Source: CAXXOK01 sp963664595
GTDB taxonomy: Bacteria; Bacillota; Clostridia; Christensenellales; Aristaeellaceae
DNA length: 64,000 bases
Direction: 5' to 3'
NCBI GenBank assembly: GCA_963664595.2
Contig: CAXXOK010000003.1
Location: 1 to 64,000 of the forward strand
Both the position numbers and the translations under genes were made by a program. Below, piece by piece: positions 44,676 to 54,190 of this stretch. Under the pieces are notes generated by a model, which searched no databases, was not told where the DNA came from, and saw only the letters and a program-made list of their open reading frames with translations. Each line of letters starts with the position of its first letter. Position 1 is the stretch's first letter.

Positions 44676-45573
44676 TATGGGTGCATCTGTGCTTGCGAGA
44701 CTAAAAAACAAAGCTGCGGAAAGCAGCAGAAGCTATCAGTTGTGCCTGCAGCTTTTTTGTCAGGAGGAATTTCTCCGTAAGGTTGAAAAATCGAAGTATG
44801 TGGATAACCTGGTTTTGAAAGGCGGGTTGTTTTTGTATTCGCTGACGAACTTCGACAGTCGTGTGACCGTGGATGTTGATTTTTTACTGCAAAAGCAGCC
44901 GAATGCTCCGGAACACCTGCAGGAAATGCTTAAGGAAATCATCGCGGTCGATACCGGTAATGATTTCATCACCTTTGAAATTCAAAGCGTTGCACCAATT
45001 GCAGTAGCTAAAAAATACTCTGGTATCGGCGCGTCGGTTGTTGCTAAAATAAAGAACACGCGAACACCCTTTTCAATTGATTTTGGCGTTGGCGATGTTA
45101 TCGTGCCGCATCAGAAAAAACGAAGTATTGCAACACAGCTTTCCGGTTTCAGAGCGCCGGAGGTTAATACCTATTCTATAGAAACCACGGTAGCCGAAAA
45201 GCTGGACGCCATACTGAGCTTGATGGAATTTTCAAGCCGCATGAAGGATTATTACGATCTCTATTATTTGGCTAACAAATTTGATTTTGACGGCGCTGTG
45301 CTGACGGAAGCCTTACGGGAAACCTTTGCAAACCGTAACCGGCAATTCACGGCAGAGCAATTTGAGCAAATTATAGCTTTCGATACCGACGATGGGATGC
45401 AGAAGAAGTGGAAGGCGTTTACAAAGAAAACCGGTATAAAAGCAGAGGATTTGCGTACTGTGCTTGATGTAATCAGTGTGTTTCTATTCGAACCTTGTAT
45501 TGCAGCGATCGAAAAAAGAGAGTATTCAATGCAATGGTCAACAGCAAATCTAATGTGGAGGGTAAATAAATGA
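44668..45573 (+). CDS. abiEii: AbiEii-family nucleotidyltransferase toxin
   Basis: 301 residues. The nucleotidyltransferase motifs are in order: LVLKGGLFLYSLTNFDSR (GG motif), VTVDVDFLL (the paired Asp), FSIDFGVGD (third acidic residue) and ETTVAEKLDAI with RMKDYYDLYYLA. Toxins of this family modify nucleotides or tRNA and halt growth on phage infection; the target here is unknown. The gene overlaps the preceding antitoxin and the following methylase (ATGA), tying it to the restriction genes. Confidence 0.92.
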   Translation: MADMGASVLARLKNKAAESSRSYQLCLQLFCQEEFLRKVEKSKYVDNLVLKGGLFLYSLTNFDSRVTVDVDFLLQKQPNAPEHLQEMLKEIIAVDTGNDFITFEIQSVAPIAVAKKYSGIGASVVAKIKNTRTPFSIDFGVGDVIVPHQKKRSIATQLSGFRAPEVNTYSIETTVAEKLDAILSLMEFSSRMKDYYDLYYLANKFDFDGAVLTEALRETFANRNRQFTAEQFEQIIAFDTDDGMQKKWKAFTKKTGIKAEDLRTVLDVISVFLFEPCIAAIEKREYSMQWSTANLMWRVNK

Positions 45574-47390
45574 TTAGAGCAGATATGATCGCTACAGTTG
45601 GCAGAAAATTCCTTACCAGCAACATTGAGAATGATGAATTCAGCTATCCAAAGGCTTATCGTACCGCTTCATTGACTTTTGTGCCAATACAAAGTAGTGC
45701 AGGTCGCTCTTTTGAGAAACTGGATATCCGTTTTAGAAAGGATAATATAACGGTTCTGATCGAAACTAAGCAGGATTATTCAGCCAATCTTTCAGAAGCA
45801 ACCAAGCAATTATCTGCATATGTCGAGTATGAAAAAGCATTGACCGGCAATAAAACTATAGCTGTTTTAGCCAATACAAACGATGATAGCATTATGGTAT
45901 GGCGTGGTGTTGTTTCGGATGCTGACTATCTACCAAAAGAAACAAAGCTCCGTACTATGGATGAATATATCGATATGTACACTTCGAAAATCAATGACAA
46001 AGAAAAGGTGATGCAGAACACCTATAAACTTAACGAAATGCTACATCGACACAGTATACCTGAAAAACTTCGAAGCCAGTTTGTGGGTACCTGTTTGCTT
46101 GCGCTAAAAAATGGACTTGATTACTCTACGCCGTCTATAACTGCTGCTCAAATTCGGGCAAAGATCAAAGAAGTATTGGAAGGGCTTTTAACTAATGATT
46201 TGAATAAAGCCGAAAAGCTGACAGTATTGAATAATAACGTTCTGAACAATCAATATATTCGTCAACTTCGTATTGAGCCATTTAGAGAGATACTTACCGA
46301 TATTGAAAACAATATTCTTCCGTTTATAAATGATAAAAGCACTTCCGGGCAAGACCTTCTAAACCTGTTCTTTGTAACTTTCAATAAATATGTGGGTAAG
46401 TCTGATAAAAACCAGGCGTTCACGCCTGATCACATTACGGATTTTATGGCAAAAGTTGCTGGAGTCAATAAGCATTCTATTGTTCTCGATCCATGTTGTG
46501 GTAGCGGATCATTCTTGGTCAGAGCAATGACGCAAGCATTGGATGACTGTGCAACTGCAGCGGAACAGGAAAATGTAAAGAAACATCAGATTTTTGGCAT
46601 TGAATTTGATGAAAATATCTATGGATTAGCTACAACAAATATGCTGATTCATTCGGATGGTAATTCTAATATAAGACAAGGTAGCTGCTTCAATTTGAGC
46701 GACTGGATCAAAGAAGCAAAGCCCAATGTAATACTAATGAATCCACCATATAATGGACAACGAATTCATCTGCCTGCAAATTATGTGAGAACGTGGGCTA
46801 CAAACAAGAAAGAGGATCCATCAAAAGGTTTCTATTTTGTAAAGTACATCGCAGATACACTTAATTCGATCAACCAGCAGGCGACCTTTGCGGTATTGCT
46901 TCCGGTTGCATGTGCAATCGGTACGAGCGGAGTAATATCAAAAATTAAACGAGAAATATTGAGAGAGAATACTCTGAAAGCCGTGTTTACTTTACCAAAT
47001 GAAATTTTCTATCCAGGTGCTAGCGCTTCTGCTTGTTGCATGGTTTTTGAGATTGGTAGAAAGCACAGCGATAGTCCTTATACCTTCTTTGGTTATTATA
47101 AAGACGATGGATTCAAGAAGAAAAAGAATCTTGGGCGTGTTGAACAAACGGATGTATCGACAGGTAAAAGTAAATGGGATCCTATTGAAGAACAATGGAT
47201 TGATGCTTATCGGAAAAGTATAGTTATGGATGGCTTTTCGGCAATTCATATGGTTACTGGCGATGATGAGTGGCTTTGTGAGGCATACATGAAAACTGAC
47301 TATACCAAACTGACAGAGCAGGATTTTCAAAACACTGTAAATGATTATTTGGCACACTTGATAAAAGAGGGTAACGTATATGAGTCTTAA
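45570..47390 (+). CDS. BcgI-like restriction-modification fusion (nuclease plus adenine methylase)
   Basis: 606 residues. Residues 1-120 look like a PD-(D/E)xK nuclease: KLDIRF near residue 51 and LIETK near 63 give the Asp and ExK. A helical linker follows. The methylase has LDPCCGSGSFL near residue 305 (AdoMet motif I) and MNPPYNG near 390 (the NPPY of N6-adenine methylases). A nuclease-methylase chain with a separate specificity chain is the design of BcgI (A about 637, B about 341 residues), which cuts on both sides of its site. It would need no separate HsdR. Overlaps with genes on both sides suggest coupled translation. Confidence 0.85.
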   Translation: MIRADMIATVGRKFLTSNIENDEFSYPKAYRTASLTFVPIQSSAGRSFEKLDIRFRKDNITVLIETKQDYSANLSEATKQLSAYVEYEKALTGNKTIAVLANTNDDSIMVWRGVVSDADYLPKETKLRTMDEYIDMYTSKINDKEKVMQNTYKLNEMLHRHSIPEKLRSQFVGTCLLALKNGLDYSTPSITAAQIRAKIKEVLEGLLTNDLNKAEKLTVLNNNVLNNQYIRQLRIEPFREILTDIENNILPFINDKSTSGQDLLNLFFVTFNKYVGKSDKNQAFTPDHITDFMAKVAGVNKHSIVLDPCCGSGSFLVRAMTQALDDCATAAEQENVKKHQIFGIEFDENIYGLATTNMLIHSDGNSNIRQGSCFNLSDWIKEAKPNVILMNPPYNGQRIHLPANYVRTWATNKKEDPSKGFYFVKYIADTLNSINQQATFAVLLPVACAIGTSGVISKIKREILRENTLKAVFTLPNEIFYPGASASACCMVFEIGRKHSDSPYTFFGYYKDDGFKKKKNLGRVEQTDVSTGKSKWDPIEEQWIDAYRKSIVMDGFSAIHMVTGDDEWLCEAYMKTDYTKLTEQDFQNTVNDYLAHLIKEGNVYES

Positions 47391-48402
47391 TGTCGATAAC
47401 TGGAGATTCTTTTTCTTGAAGGATATCTGCAATATATTTATGGGAAATAAGTTGGATTATACAAACATGTCATTTGATCATCCGTCTATCAATTTTATTG
47501 GTCGGTCGGCTGACAACAACGGATTAGCTGGAATTGTTGACCGCATAGATGATGTTGAACCCTACAGAAAAGGATGCGTAACTGTTGCCTTGGGCGGAAG
47601 TTTAGGGTCTGCATATATTCAAAATGCAGATTTTTACACATCTCAGAACGTGTCCGTATTAGAATTTGATTCAATTGTATCATGTGAGGCAAAACTCTTT
47701 GTTACGTCAATGATCATGAATGAATGTAAGTATAAGTATTTTCCCTTTGGAAGAGAATTAAATACACATATTCGTAAGGATTTTGGCTTCAATTTGCCAC
47801 AAGCAGAAAATGGTGATCCCGACTGGGACTTTATGGAACAGTATATTAAGTCATTGCACTATAAAAAGATAACTACTAGCAATAGAAGTTGCCAGCTAAA
47901 AAATTTTGATCTTGATGTGAATCATTGGAAGGAATTTTCACTTTCAGCAATCTTTACAGAAATAGAGACAGGTAAAGCGCACGATAATATGCTTGATGAT
48001 GGTGATGATTGTATTTATCTGGGTGCTAAAAAGGACGATAATTGTATTATGCGGCATTGTGCATCGAATCCTGCTTTAATGCATCGAGGGAATTGCATAG
48101 CATTTATTTGTAATGGACAGGGTTCTGTTGGCTATACAAATTATATAGATCGTCCATTTATCGCAACAACAGATTTAAAAATAGGATATTCTGACAAATT
48201 AAACAAATATAATGCTCTATTTTTTGTGACAATCCTTGATAAAGAAAGACAGAAGTATTCATTTGGTAGGAAATGGGGACCCCATCTAAAAAATACTACA
48301 TTCAAACTTCCTGCTCGAATGCTTGAAGATGGTTCATATGAACCTGATTGGACTTTTATGGAGAATTATGTGAAGTCACTACCCTATGGAGACAGAATAT
48401 AG
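47380..48402 (+). CDS. BcgI-B-like DNA specificity subunit
   Basis: 340 residues with two target-recognition domains. Each starts with a W-(R/K)-x-F strand (DNWRFFFLKDIC and NHWKEFSLSAIF) and ends with a repeated helix (PDWDFMEQYIKSL and PDWTFMENYVKSL). The duplicated half-size plan is typical of S subunits that read a two-part site. It starts 11 bases before the methylase stop, so both are made together. The recognition sequence cannot be predicted from the protein. Confidence 0.88.
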   Translation: MSLNVDNWRFFFLKDICNIFMGNKLDYTNMSFDHPSINFIGRSADNNGLAGIVDRIDDVEPYRKGCVTVALGGSLGSAYIQNADFYTSQNVSVLEFDSIVSCEAKLFVTSMIMNECKYKYFPFGRELNTHIRKDFGFNLPQAENGDPDWDFMEQYIKSLHYKKITTSNRSCQLKNFDLDVNHWKEFSLSAIFTEIETGKAHDNMLDDGDDCIYLGAKKDDNCIMRHCASNPALMHRGNCIAFICNGQGSVGYTNYIDRPFIATTDLKIGYSDKLNKYNALFFVTILDKERQKYSFGRKWGPHLKNTTFKLPARMLEDGSYEPDWTFMENYVKSLPYGDRI

Positions 48403-48414
48403 GAGGTATGACGA

Positions 48415-50625
48415 ATGAACATAGCATTTGTGGAAGTAAAGAATTTTCGTAAATTGAAATCTTGTAGAATCGAATTAAGCAAGGAATCAACCATCTTTGT
48501 TGGAGCAAACAATAGTGGTAAAACTTCTGCAATGCTTGCGTTTATTAAGTTTCTAAAATACCATCAGTTGCTCTTGGATGACTTTACGATTTCGAATTTA
48601 CCTAAAATATCGGCGATTGGAGCAAACTATGTTGATGATAGTAATACATCAGTACCAACGATTGCCGATTGGTCAGAAGTTTTACCTTCTCTAGATGTCT
48701 GGCTAAATGTTGCTGAAAACGAAGTACGCTATATAGCTGATATGATTCCAACGCTATCGTGGAATAGTGGTTTGATTGGCATTCGTCTAATATTTGAACC
48801 CAAGGCTCCTGAAAAACTGTATTCAGCATATGTTGATTCCTATAAAGCTGCGCAGGAACACATCAAAAAGATTCATTTATGGCCCAAGGATCTCTGTGAT
48901 TTTTTAAGTCATAAGATAGGCACATTCTTTGTAATGCATGCTTATATTCTTGACGAAGCAAAACTTATTGAACCTGACGATAATAATACGGCGCACCCAC
49001 AAGAGACTCCATATGATAACGCCTTTTTAGATTTTGATCCCTTTAAAAATCTAATACGAATAGATATCATTGCAGCTCAAAGAGGTCTTGATGATTCTGA
49101 CAGTGGGAATTCTCAGACTTCGAGTGAAAGCAGTTTGCTTTCTTCACAGCTGAGGGACTATTATGATCGGCAATTAGATCCGGAACACCAACCAACACAA
49201 TCAGATATTAAGGCGATCAGTGAATTGCAGGGCGCGAAAGATGTATTTGATAAGCAGATTTCAAAGAAATTTGAAAAGGCTATGAAAGAACTTTCTACGT
49301 TTGGTTATCCAGGTAAAAACAATCCAAGAATCATCATTGAGTCAAAGGCTCAAACAAATGAGATTTTATCGCATAGTACTGTCGTTCGATATCCTCTGTT
49401 TTCTGATGGCGCTAATGATTATAAACTTCCTGAAAAGTATAATGGTTTGGGATATCAAAATTTAATTTCCATGTCATTCAAACTTATGAGCTTCAGAGAT
49501 TCATGGATTAATGGTGATAAAAAATCAATTGAGGCTGATGAAGGCTCTATTGAGATCATTCGACCAATACACCTTGTTTTAATAGAAGAACCAGAGGCCC
49601 ATCTTCATGTACAGGTTCAACAGGTTTTTATAAAGAACGCTTATAAAATACTCCGGAATCATTCCGCTTTGAAAAAGAAAACCCAATATTCAACTCAAAT
49701 GATTGTAACAACTCATTCAAGTTATATTGCACTTGAAAGTGACTTTTCTGATCTCAGGTATTTCAGGCGTTTAAAAAGTGATGATGGATTACCAATATCA
49801 GTTGTTGCTAACATGTCAGAAATTTTTGGCAAGCAAGATAAAACAACGCGATTTGTTTGTCGATACCTTAAGACTACTCATTGCGATCTTTTTTTCGCTG
49901 ATGCCGCAATATTGATTGAGGGAACTGCTGAACGTATCTTTATACCTTATTTCATCAGAAAATATCAATTCCTTGATGAAGCCTATCTTTCTATTCTTGA
50001 TATTGGGGGCCGTTATGCACATTTATTAAAGCCGCTTATTGATAAACTTGGTATAATATGCCTTATTATAACAGATTTGGATAGTGCCGATCCCAAAAAC
50101 CACAAATCAAAGCAACCACAAAAAGGTGCAAAGCTCATTTCTTCAAATCCAACAATATGTAACTGGATTATAAAAAATAATGACTTGGATTATTTACTGG
50201 CGTTAAGTGATGATAAAAAAGATGAGGTGATGACCAACATTTCCGATGCGAAGACAAGAATCGCATACCAAATGCCTGTAAATGTGACTTTTTCCGATGG
50301 CACAAGTCACGAATTCATACCTACTACATTTGAAGACGCCTTAGCTTACGATAACTTTGATACTTTTAAAGTAATGAAAGGGAAAGGCTTAATAGTAAAA
50401 TTCCGTAAAGCATTTAATACTGAGGAATACGATAAAATTGCGCTTGATGTGTTTAGTGCTGTCGAAAGCAAGGGGGCAAAAAAAGCTGAATTTGCTTTGG
50501 ATATGATATATTCTCATGATCCTGAAAAACTTATAGTACCTGCCTATATTGCTTCCGGCCTCAATTGGTTACAAAATGAATTGATAGATAAAGAGGATAA
50601 TGATTTTCTTAGTAAGGATGAGTAA
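48415..50625 (+). CDS. OLD-family ATPase with C-terminal TOPRIM nuclease (GajA-like)
   Basis: 736 residues; ribosome site GGAGGT. FVGANNSGKTS at about residue 30 is the ABC/SMC-type Walker A. LVLIEEPEAHLH near 387 combines Walker B with the OLD signature, and VTTHSSYIA is the H-loop. The TOPRIM nuclease follows with ILIEGTAERIF near 499 and ITDLDSADP near 554. In Gabija the GajA protein of this class nicks DNA and is held back by nucleotides. This protein is about 150 residues longer than typical GajA. It is followed by a UvrD-like helicase gene, the GajB position. Confidence 0.9.
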   Translation: MNIAFVEVKNFRKLKSCRIELSKESTIFVGANNSGKTSAMLAFIKFLKYHQLLLDDFTISNLPKISAIGANYVDDSNTSVPTIADWSEVLPSLDVWLNVAENEVRYIADMIPTLSWNSGLIGIRLIFEPKAPEKLYSAYVDSYKAAQEHIKKIHLWPKDLCDFLSHKIGTFFVMHAYILDEAKLIEPDDNNTAHPQETPYDNAFLDFDPFKNLIRIDIIAAQRGLDDSDSGNSQTSSESSLLSSQLRDYYDRQLDPEHQPTQSDIKAISELQGAKDVFDKQISKKFEKAMKELSTFGYPGKNNPRIIIESKAQTNEILSHSTVVRYPLFSDGANDYKLPEKYNGLGYQNLISMSFKLMSFRDSWINGDKKSIEADEGSIEIIRPIHLVLIEEPEAHLHVQVQQVFIKNAYKILRNHSALKKKTQYSTQMIVTTHSSYIALESDFSDLRYFRRLKSDDGLPISVVANMSEIFGKQDKTTRFVCRYLKTTHCDLFFADAAILIEGTAERIFIPYFIRKYQFLDEAYLSILDIGGRYAHLLKPLIDKLGIICLIITDLDSADPKNHKSKQPQKGAKLISSNPTICNWIIKNNDLDYLLALSDDKKDEVMTNISDAKTRIAYQMPVNVTFSDGTSHEFIPTTFEDALAYDNFDTFKVMKGKGLIVKFRKAFNTEEYDKIALDVFSAVESKGAKKAEFALDMIYSHDPEKLIVPAYIASGLNWLQNELIDKEDNDFLSKDE

Positions 50626-50629
50626 ACAT

Positions 50630-52495
50630 ATGAATGAAGAAGCAAGTTATTATGATAACATCGATAACCATAAAGATGATGACGCCGATATGATTATTCA
50701 ATCATGTTGTAATCTCGAACAACCTCAAAGCTTTTTCTTGTACGCAGGTGCCGGAAGCGGAAAGACAAAAAGCCTAATATCAACGTTGTCATTTATTTAT
50801 CAAACATATGGGAAGAGGCTTCAACAAGAAAATCGTCAAGTTGCAGTTATTACCTATACTAACGCTGCTTGTGATGAAATTAAAAGGCGAGCTGAGTATA
50901 ATCAGCTGTTTTGTATTTCTACAATTCATAGCTTTGCGTGGATTCTGATCTCCCCACATACACAAGACATTAAGGAATGGTTACAATTAAAGCTTGAAAA
51001 GCAAATATTGGAACTCGAAGGCAAGCAGAAAACTGGAAGGCCTACTAGTCAGGCATTCAAAGATCGTGCAAAAAAGATCACAATGTACACGGGGCGTCTT
51101 AATCATTTACCAGCAATTAAGAAGTTCATTTACAATCCAGATGGTAACAATGCTGAGAAAAACTCATTGGATCATGCAGAAGTAATTGGAATCGCTGCGG
51201 AATTTCTCGTGGAAAAGAGAACATTGCAAGAGATTTTGGTTGAACGGTATCCGATTCTGCTAATAGATGAAAGTCAAGATACAAAGAAGGAGCTTGTTGA
51301 TGCTTTTTTAACGGTGCAGAGTCGCTATCAAAACCGATTTACTTTAGGATTATTAGGTGATACTATGCAGCGCATTTATCTAGATGGGAAGGAAAACCTA
51401 CCGTCTCTTATTCCCACCGCTTGGAAACGTCCCATTAAATTTATGAACCATAGAAGCAGAAAGCGTATAGTCACTTTATGCAATTCAATAAGAAGTTCTG
51501 TTGATTGCATTGAGCAGAAATCGCGTCACAACAAAGATGGTGGTTTTATTCGAGTCTTTATATCACAGAACAATAATCCATTACAATCTGAAAAAGAAAT
51601 ATGTGATCGTATGGCAGCTGTAACCTCAGATGATAATTGGAAAAATCCTCAGGCAATAAAGTGCTTAACGGTCGAACATCAGATGGCAGCAAAAAGATTA
51701 GGATTTAGTGCTTTCTTTGAACCTCTCTACAATATTAAATCGTATAAGCAGGGATTGTTGAATGGTTCGTTATCGGCAATTAGTGTGTTAACACGCATAG
51801 TTTTACCTCTGTATGAAGCCTATACATCGCATAATCAATTTGAAATGATGCACATTGTTCGTGAGTACGCTCTGATATTTACGGAAAGAAAAAATGCGGA
51901 ACAACTGTTATTTGAAAATATACGTGATTTGCAAAGAAAAGTCGATTTACTGACCCGATTGTGGGATAATAATGATCCTAGATGTATAGATCTAATTAAC
52001 TGTATATATCGTGAGCACATTTTTAGTGTTCATGATGACATAAAACTTCTACTCAATCGTGATGCTAATGACGGTCCCGAGGATTCAGATGATGCAAAGT
52101 TGGATCTGTTGGCAGAATCACTAAATGCTCCATTCTCTGAAGTAAAAAACTATCAGAAGTATATAGAGGGGAATGCTCGCTTTGATACGCATCAAGGAAT
52201 CAAAGGTTTGCAATTTCCACGCGTAATGGTAATAATTGATGATTCATCAACCCGTGGTTCTTTATTCAATTATAACAAACTGTTAGGACTTGAGAAAAAA
52301 TCAGATACTGACATTCAAAACGAAAATGAAGGGCGTGAAACGACAATAGATAGGACAAGACGATTACTATATGTGACATGTAGTCGTGCCATCGACAGTT
52401 TGGCTATTGTCTACTATTCATCAAACATTGATTTGGCTGGGGAAGCAATTGAGAACTGCGGGTGGTTTGAAAAAGCAGAGATTGTTTATCTTTAA
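50630..52495 (+). CDS. UvrD/Rep-like superfamily 1 helicase (GajB-like)
   Basis: ATG at 50630 is chosen for spacing to AAGGA; starts at 50600 or 50618 are possible, overlapping the OLD gene. About 621 residues. Motifs: AGAGSGKT near 38 (Walker A), ITYTNAACDEI, STIHSF, LIDESQD near 211 (Walker B), LLGDTMQRIY near 241, THQGIKGLQF near 519 and RLLYVTCSRA near 578. All superfamily 1A motifs are present, so it should be active. It pairs with the OLD nuclease as in Gabija, though it is about 130 residues longer than the usual GajB. It is the last gene of the operon. Confidence 0.9.
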   Translation: MNEEASYYDNIDNHKDDDADMIIQSCCNLEQPQSFFLYAGAGSGKTKSLISTLSFIYQTYGKRLQQENRQVAVITYTNAACDEIKRRAEYNQLFCISTIHSFAWILISPHTQDIKEWLQLKLEKQILELEGKQKTGRPTSQAFKDRAKKITMYTGRLNHLPAIKKFIYNPDGNNAEKNSLDHAEVIGIAAEFLVEKRTLQEILVERYPILLIDESQDTKKELVDAFLTVQSRYQNRFTLGLLGDTMQRIYLDGKENLPSLIPTAWKRPIKFMNHRSRKRIVTLCNSIRSSVDCIEQKSRHNKDGGFIRVFISQNNNPLQSEKEICDRMAAVTSDDNWKNPQAIKCLTVEHQMAAKRLGFSAFFEPLYNIKSYKQGLLNGSLSAISVLTRIVLPLYEAYTSHNQFEMMHIVREYALIFTERKNAEQLLFENIRDLQRKVDLLTRLWDNNDPRCIDLINCIYREHIFSVHDDIKLLLNRDANDGPEDSDDAKLDLLAESLNAPFSEVKNYQKYIEGNARFDTHQGIKGLQFPRVMVIIDDSSTRGSLFNYNKLLGLEKKSDTDIQNENEGRETTIDRTRRLLYVTCSRAIDSLAIVYYSSNIDLAGEAIENCGWFEKAEIVYL

Positions 52496-52625
52496 ATATA
52501 ACGATGCGAAGATCGAGAGGATTTCTCTTTGATTATGAAGTTAAATAGAGCAATAATCTAACATGGAGAATTTGAGTATAGAGAAATATAAGATGCCGGA
52601 GACAGTGGTAGGTGGTATCAACCAA

Positions 52626-52841
52626 GCTGTCATAATTCATGGCTTCCGCAAGCTTTTTCCGGATTTCACTCAACACAGGCGCAACGTCCGCCGTAGTGGT
52701 ATCCGTTAGATGCTTCTTGCGGATATCATGGATGATCACGACCAAATCCTCATGAACCACATAATCGAAATAATCAGTTTCCTGCACCTGCGCTACCTCA
52801 AGAGTACGCAGGTGCAGGTCGTTTGTATCAGGCGCGTAGCG
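52626..52841 (-). pseudogene. duplicated fragment of the XRE repressor gene
   Basis: These 216 bases align without gaps to 57424-57639, the C-terminal half of the XRE regulator, with scattered differences. The minus-strand frame reads QETDYFDYVVHEDL and RKKHLTDTTTADVAP, then AEAMNYDS. It lacks the DNA-binding domain. From here to 53374 I see no other gene. Confidence 0.85.
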
Positions 52842-53374
52842 CTATAGCTTTATGACTTCAACGGCTTTATAGTGCTCAAAGAAATCTTGATTCCTTTTCA
52901 AAGCCATATAATTAGTCAATTTTCGTGGCAGTGCGGCCCTTTAATTGATGGATCAGCACTTTCCAATAATGATTATTGGTGCAGTATAAATCGAATAAAA
53001 ACCATGGATGTAAATATTTACCATTTTCGTTCGAAATTTTCCCCTCCTTTTCACGGAAATTTCACTCCCGCAAAATGATGAAGTGGCGTACACTTGTAAT
53101 AGGAGAGAGGTTTAGCAACCACGTGACATTCCCAATGGTCTTCACACACAGTGCAGAAACGGTATCCGATCTTCAAAAAACGCTGCCGGAAGTTGTTGTG
53201 CAGAGGCAATTATGTCTTGGGAAAATGAAGCCCTCAAAATGGCATTTAATTGTCTTTGAATTGGCATGGATCTGTCACTCCCTAAGTTCTTTTTTCTGCT
53301 GTATGATAATTTTGCAGAGCGTCCATACAAGGAAATATAGCACCTATGAAATAAAAAGCTCGGGAGGTAAAATC

Positions 53375-53617
53375 ATGGACAATACGCTGCTTAGCATCAT
53401 CGAAACAGCTTTAGGGCAAGGAATTTGGGCTGCTCTCTACATCTATCTCTTTTTTCGGATGCTTAGTGAGAATGAAAAAAGGGAGAAAGAGTATCAGATG
53501 ATCATCGCCCGATTAAGCGATGATATCGAAAGTGGAATTGAGGAAATTCAAGATCGAATGGGACAAATTGAGCAACAGGTATCCTTGAAAGTGGGACAGG
53601 AGAAGCAAAATAGTTAG
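53375..53617 (+). CDS. UviB/BhlA-like holin
   Basis: 80 residues, with GGGAGGTAAAATC before the ATG. MDNTLLSIIETALGQGIWAA and LYIYLFFRMLSENEKREKEY match the single-helix UviB/BhlA family: a short hydrophobic helix, a charged stretch, then a coiled-coil tail (IESGIEEIQDRMGQIEQQV). These proteins are encoded with phage or bacteriocin lysis genes and may make membrane pores. The nearby SH3/peptidoglycan-binding gene at 56338 could be a distant partner. Confidence 0.8.
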   Translation: MDNTLLSIIETALGQGIWAALYIYLFFRMLSENEKREKEYQMIIARLSDDIESGIEEIQDRMGQIEQQVSLKVGQEKQNS

Positions 53618-53656
53618 TAAGCTGCTTTAAAAATTGATCTGAAAGGAGGTGCCGTC

Positions 53657-54082
53657 ATGGTGTTCGATGAAAAGACAATCTTAGAATACCTTAAAACTCA
53701 TCGAGAAGTGCGAGCTGAATACCATAAACTTGAAGCAAAAAGGCGCAGATGTGGCGCTGATATGCAACAATGTGAACAAGAAAGATTGCGAGTTCTTGCA
53801 GATAAATATGATATTGTTGAAGAATGGCTTTCTATGCTGCCAGATGACAAGGAATTTGTTATACGTCGGCACCTTATTGACGAGTTGGATTTTAAGCGAA
53901 TTGAAGCAGAGCACATCGAAAAATGGCATGAGTTTGGAAAAAGTGAGAGAACGCTAAGACGGTATCAAAAAATAGCGCTCGAGCGTATTATGCGCTATGC
54001 AAACACCTTTGGATCAGATTCAGCTAAGATGCCAGGCAAGTATTCCACAATGCCATCCAAGGGCAGATTGGTTAATCAATAG
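53657..54082 (+). CDS. phage-type regulator resembling ArpU/DUF1492 proteins
   Basis: 141 residues, with a strong GAAAGGAGGT site. It is highly charged and helical, with LPDDKEFVIRRHLIDELDF and a C-terminal GKSERTLRRYQKIALERI helix-turn-helix like the sigma-region-4-type end of ArpU and DUF1492 proteins. Such proteins control late genes in phages and islands. It precedes the sigma factor gene by about 110 bases. Assignment rests on general pattern only. Confidence 0.6.
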   Translation: MVFDEKTILEYLKTHREVRAEYHKLEAKRRRCGADMQQCEQERLRVLADKYDIVEEWLSMLPDDKEFVIRRHLIDELDFKRIEAEHIEKWHEFGKSERTLRRYQKIALERIMRYANTFGSDSAKMPGKYSTMPSKGRLVNQ

Positions 54083-54190
54083 AAATTGTATTATCGGTAT
54101 GATTCAAAATACTTCTGTTGAAAATTAAAATATTCTCCTTTTACGAAAATCGTTGATTCAATCGTCTAATAAGTAGAGGAGGTGAAGCGG

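Noticed and set aside
45570..48402. Ordinary type I restriction system that has lost HsdR
   Set aside because: The methylase chain carries its own nuclease-like front domain and sizes fit BcgI; the HsdR-like scrap at 40645 is tiny and separate.
52976..53617. 213-codon frame as the full holin gene
   Set aside because: Only the last 80 codons, starting at the ATG with GGGAGG, match the UviB/BhlA family; the upstream part is not protein-like.
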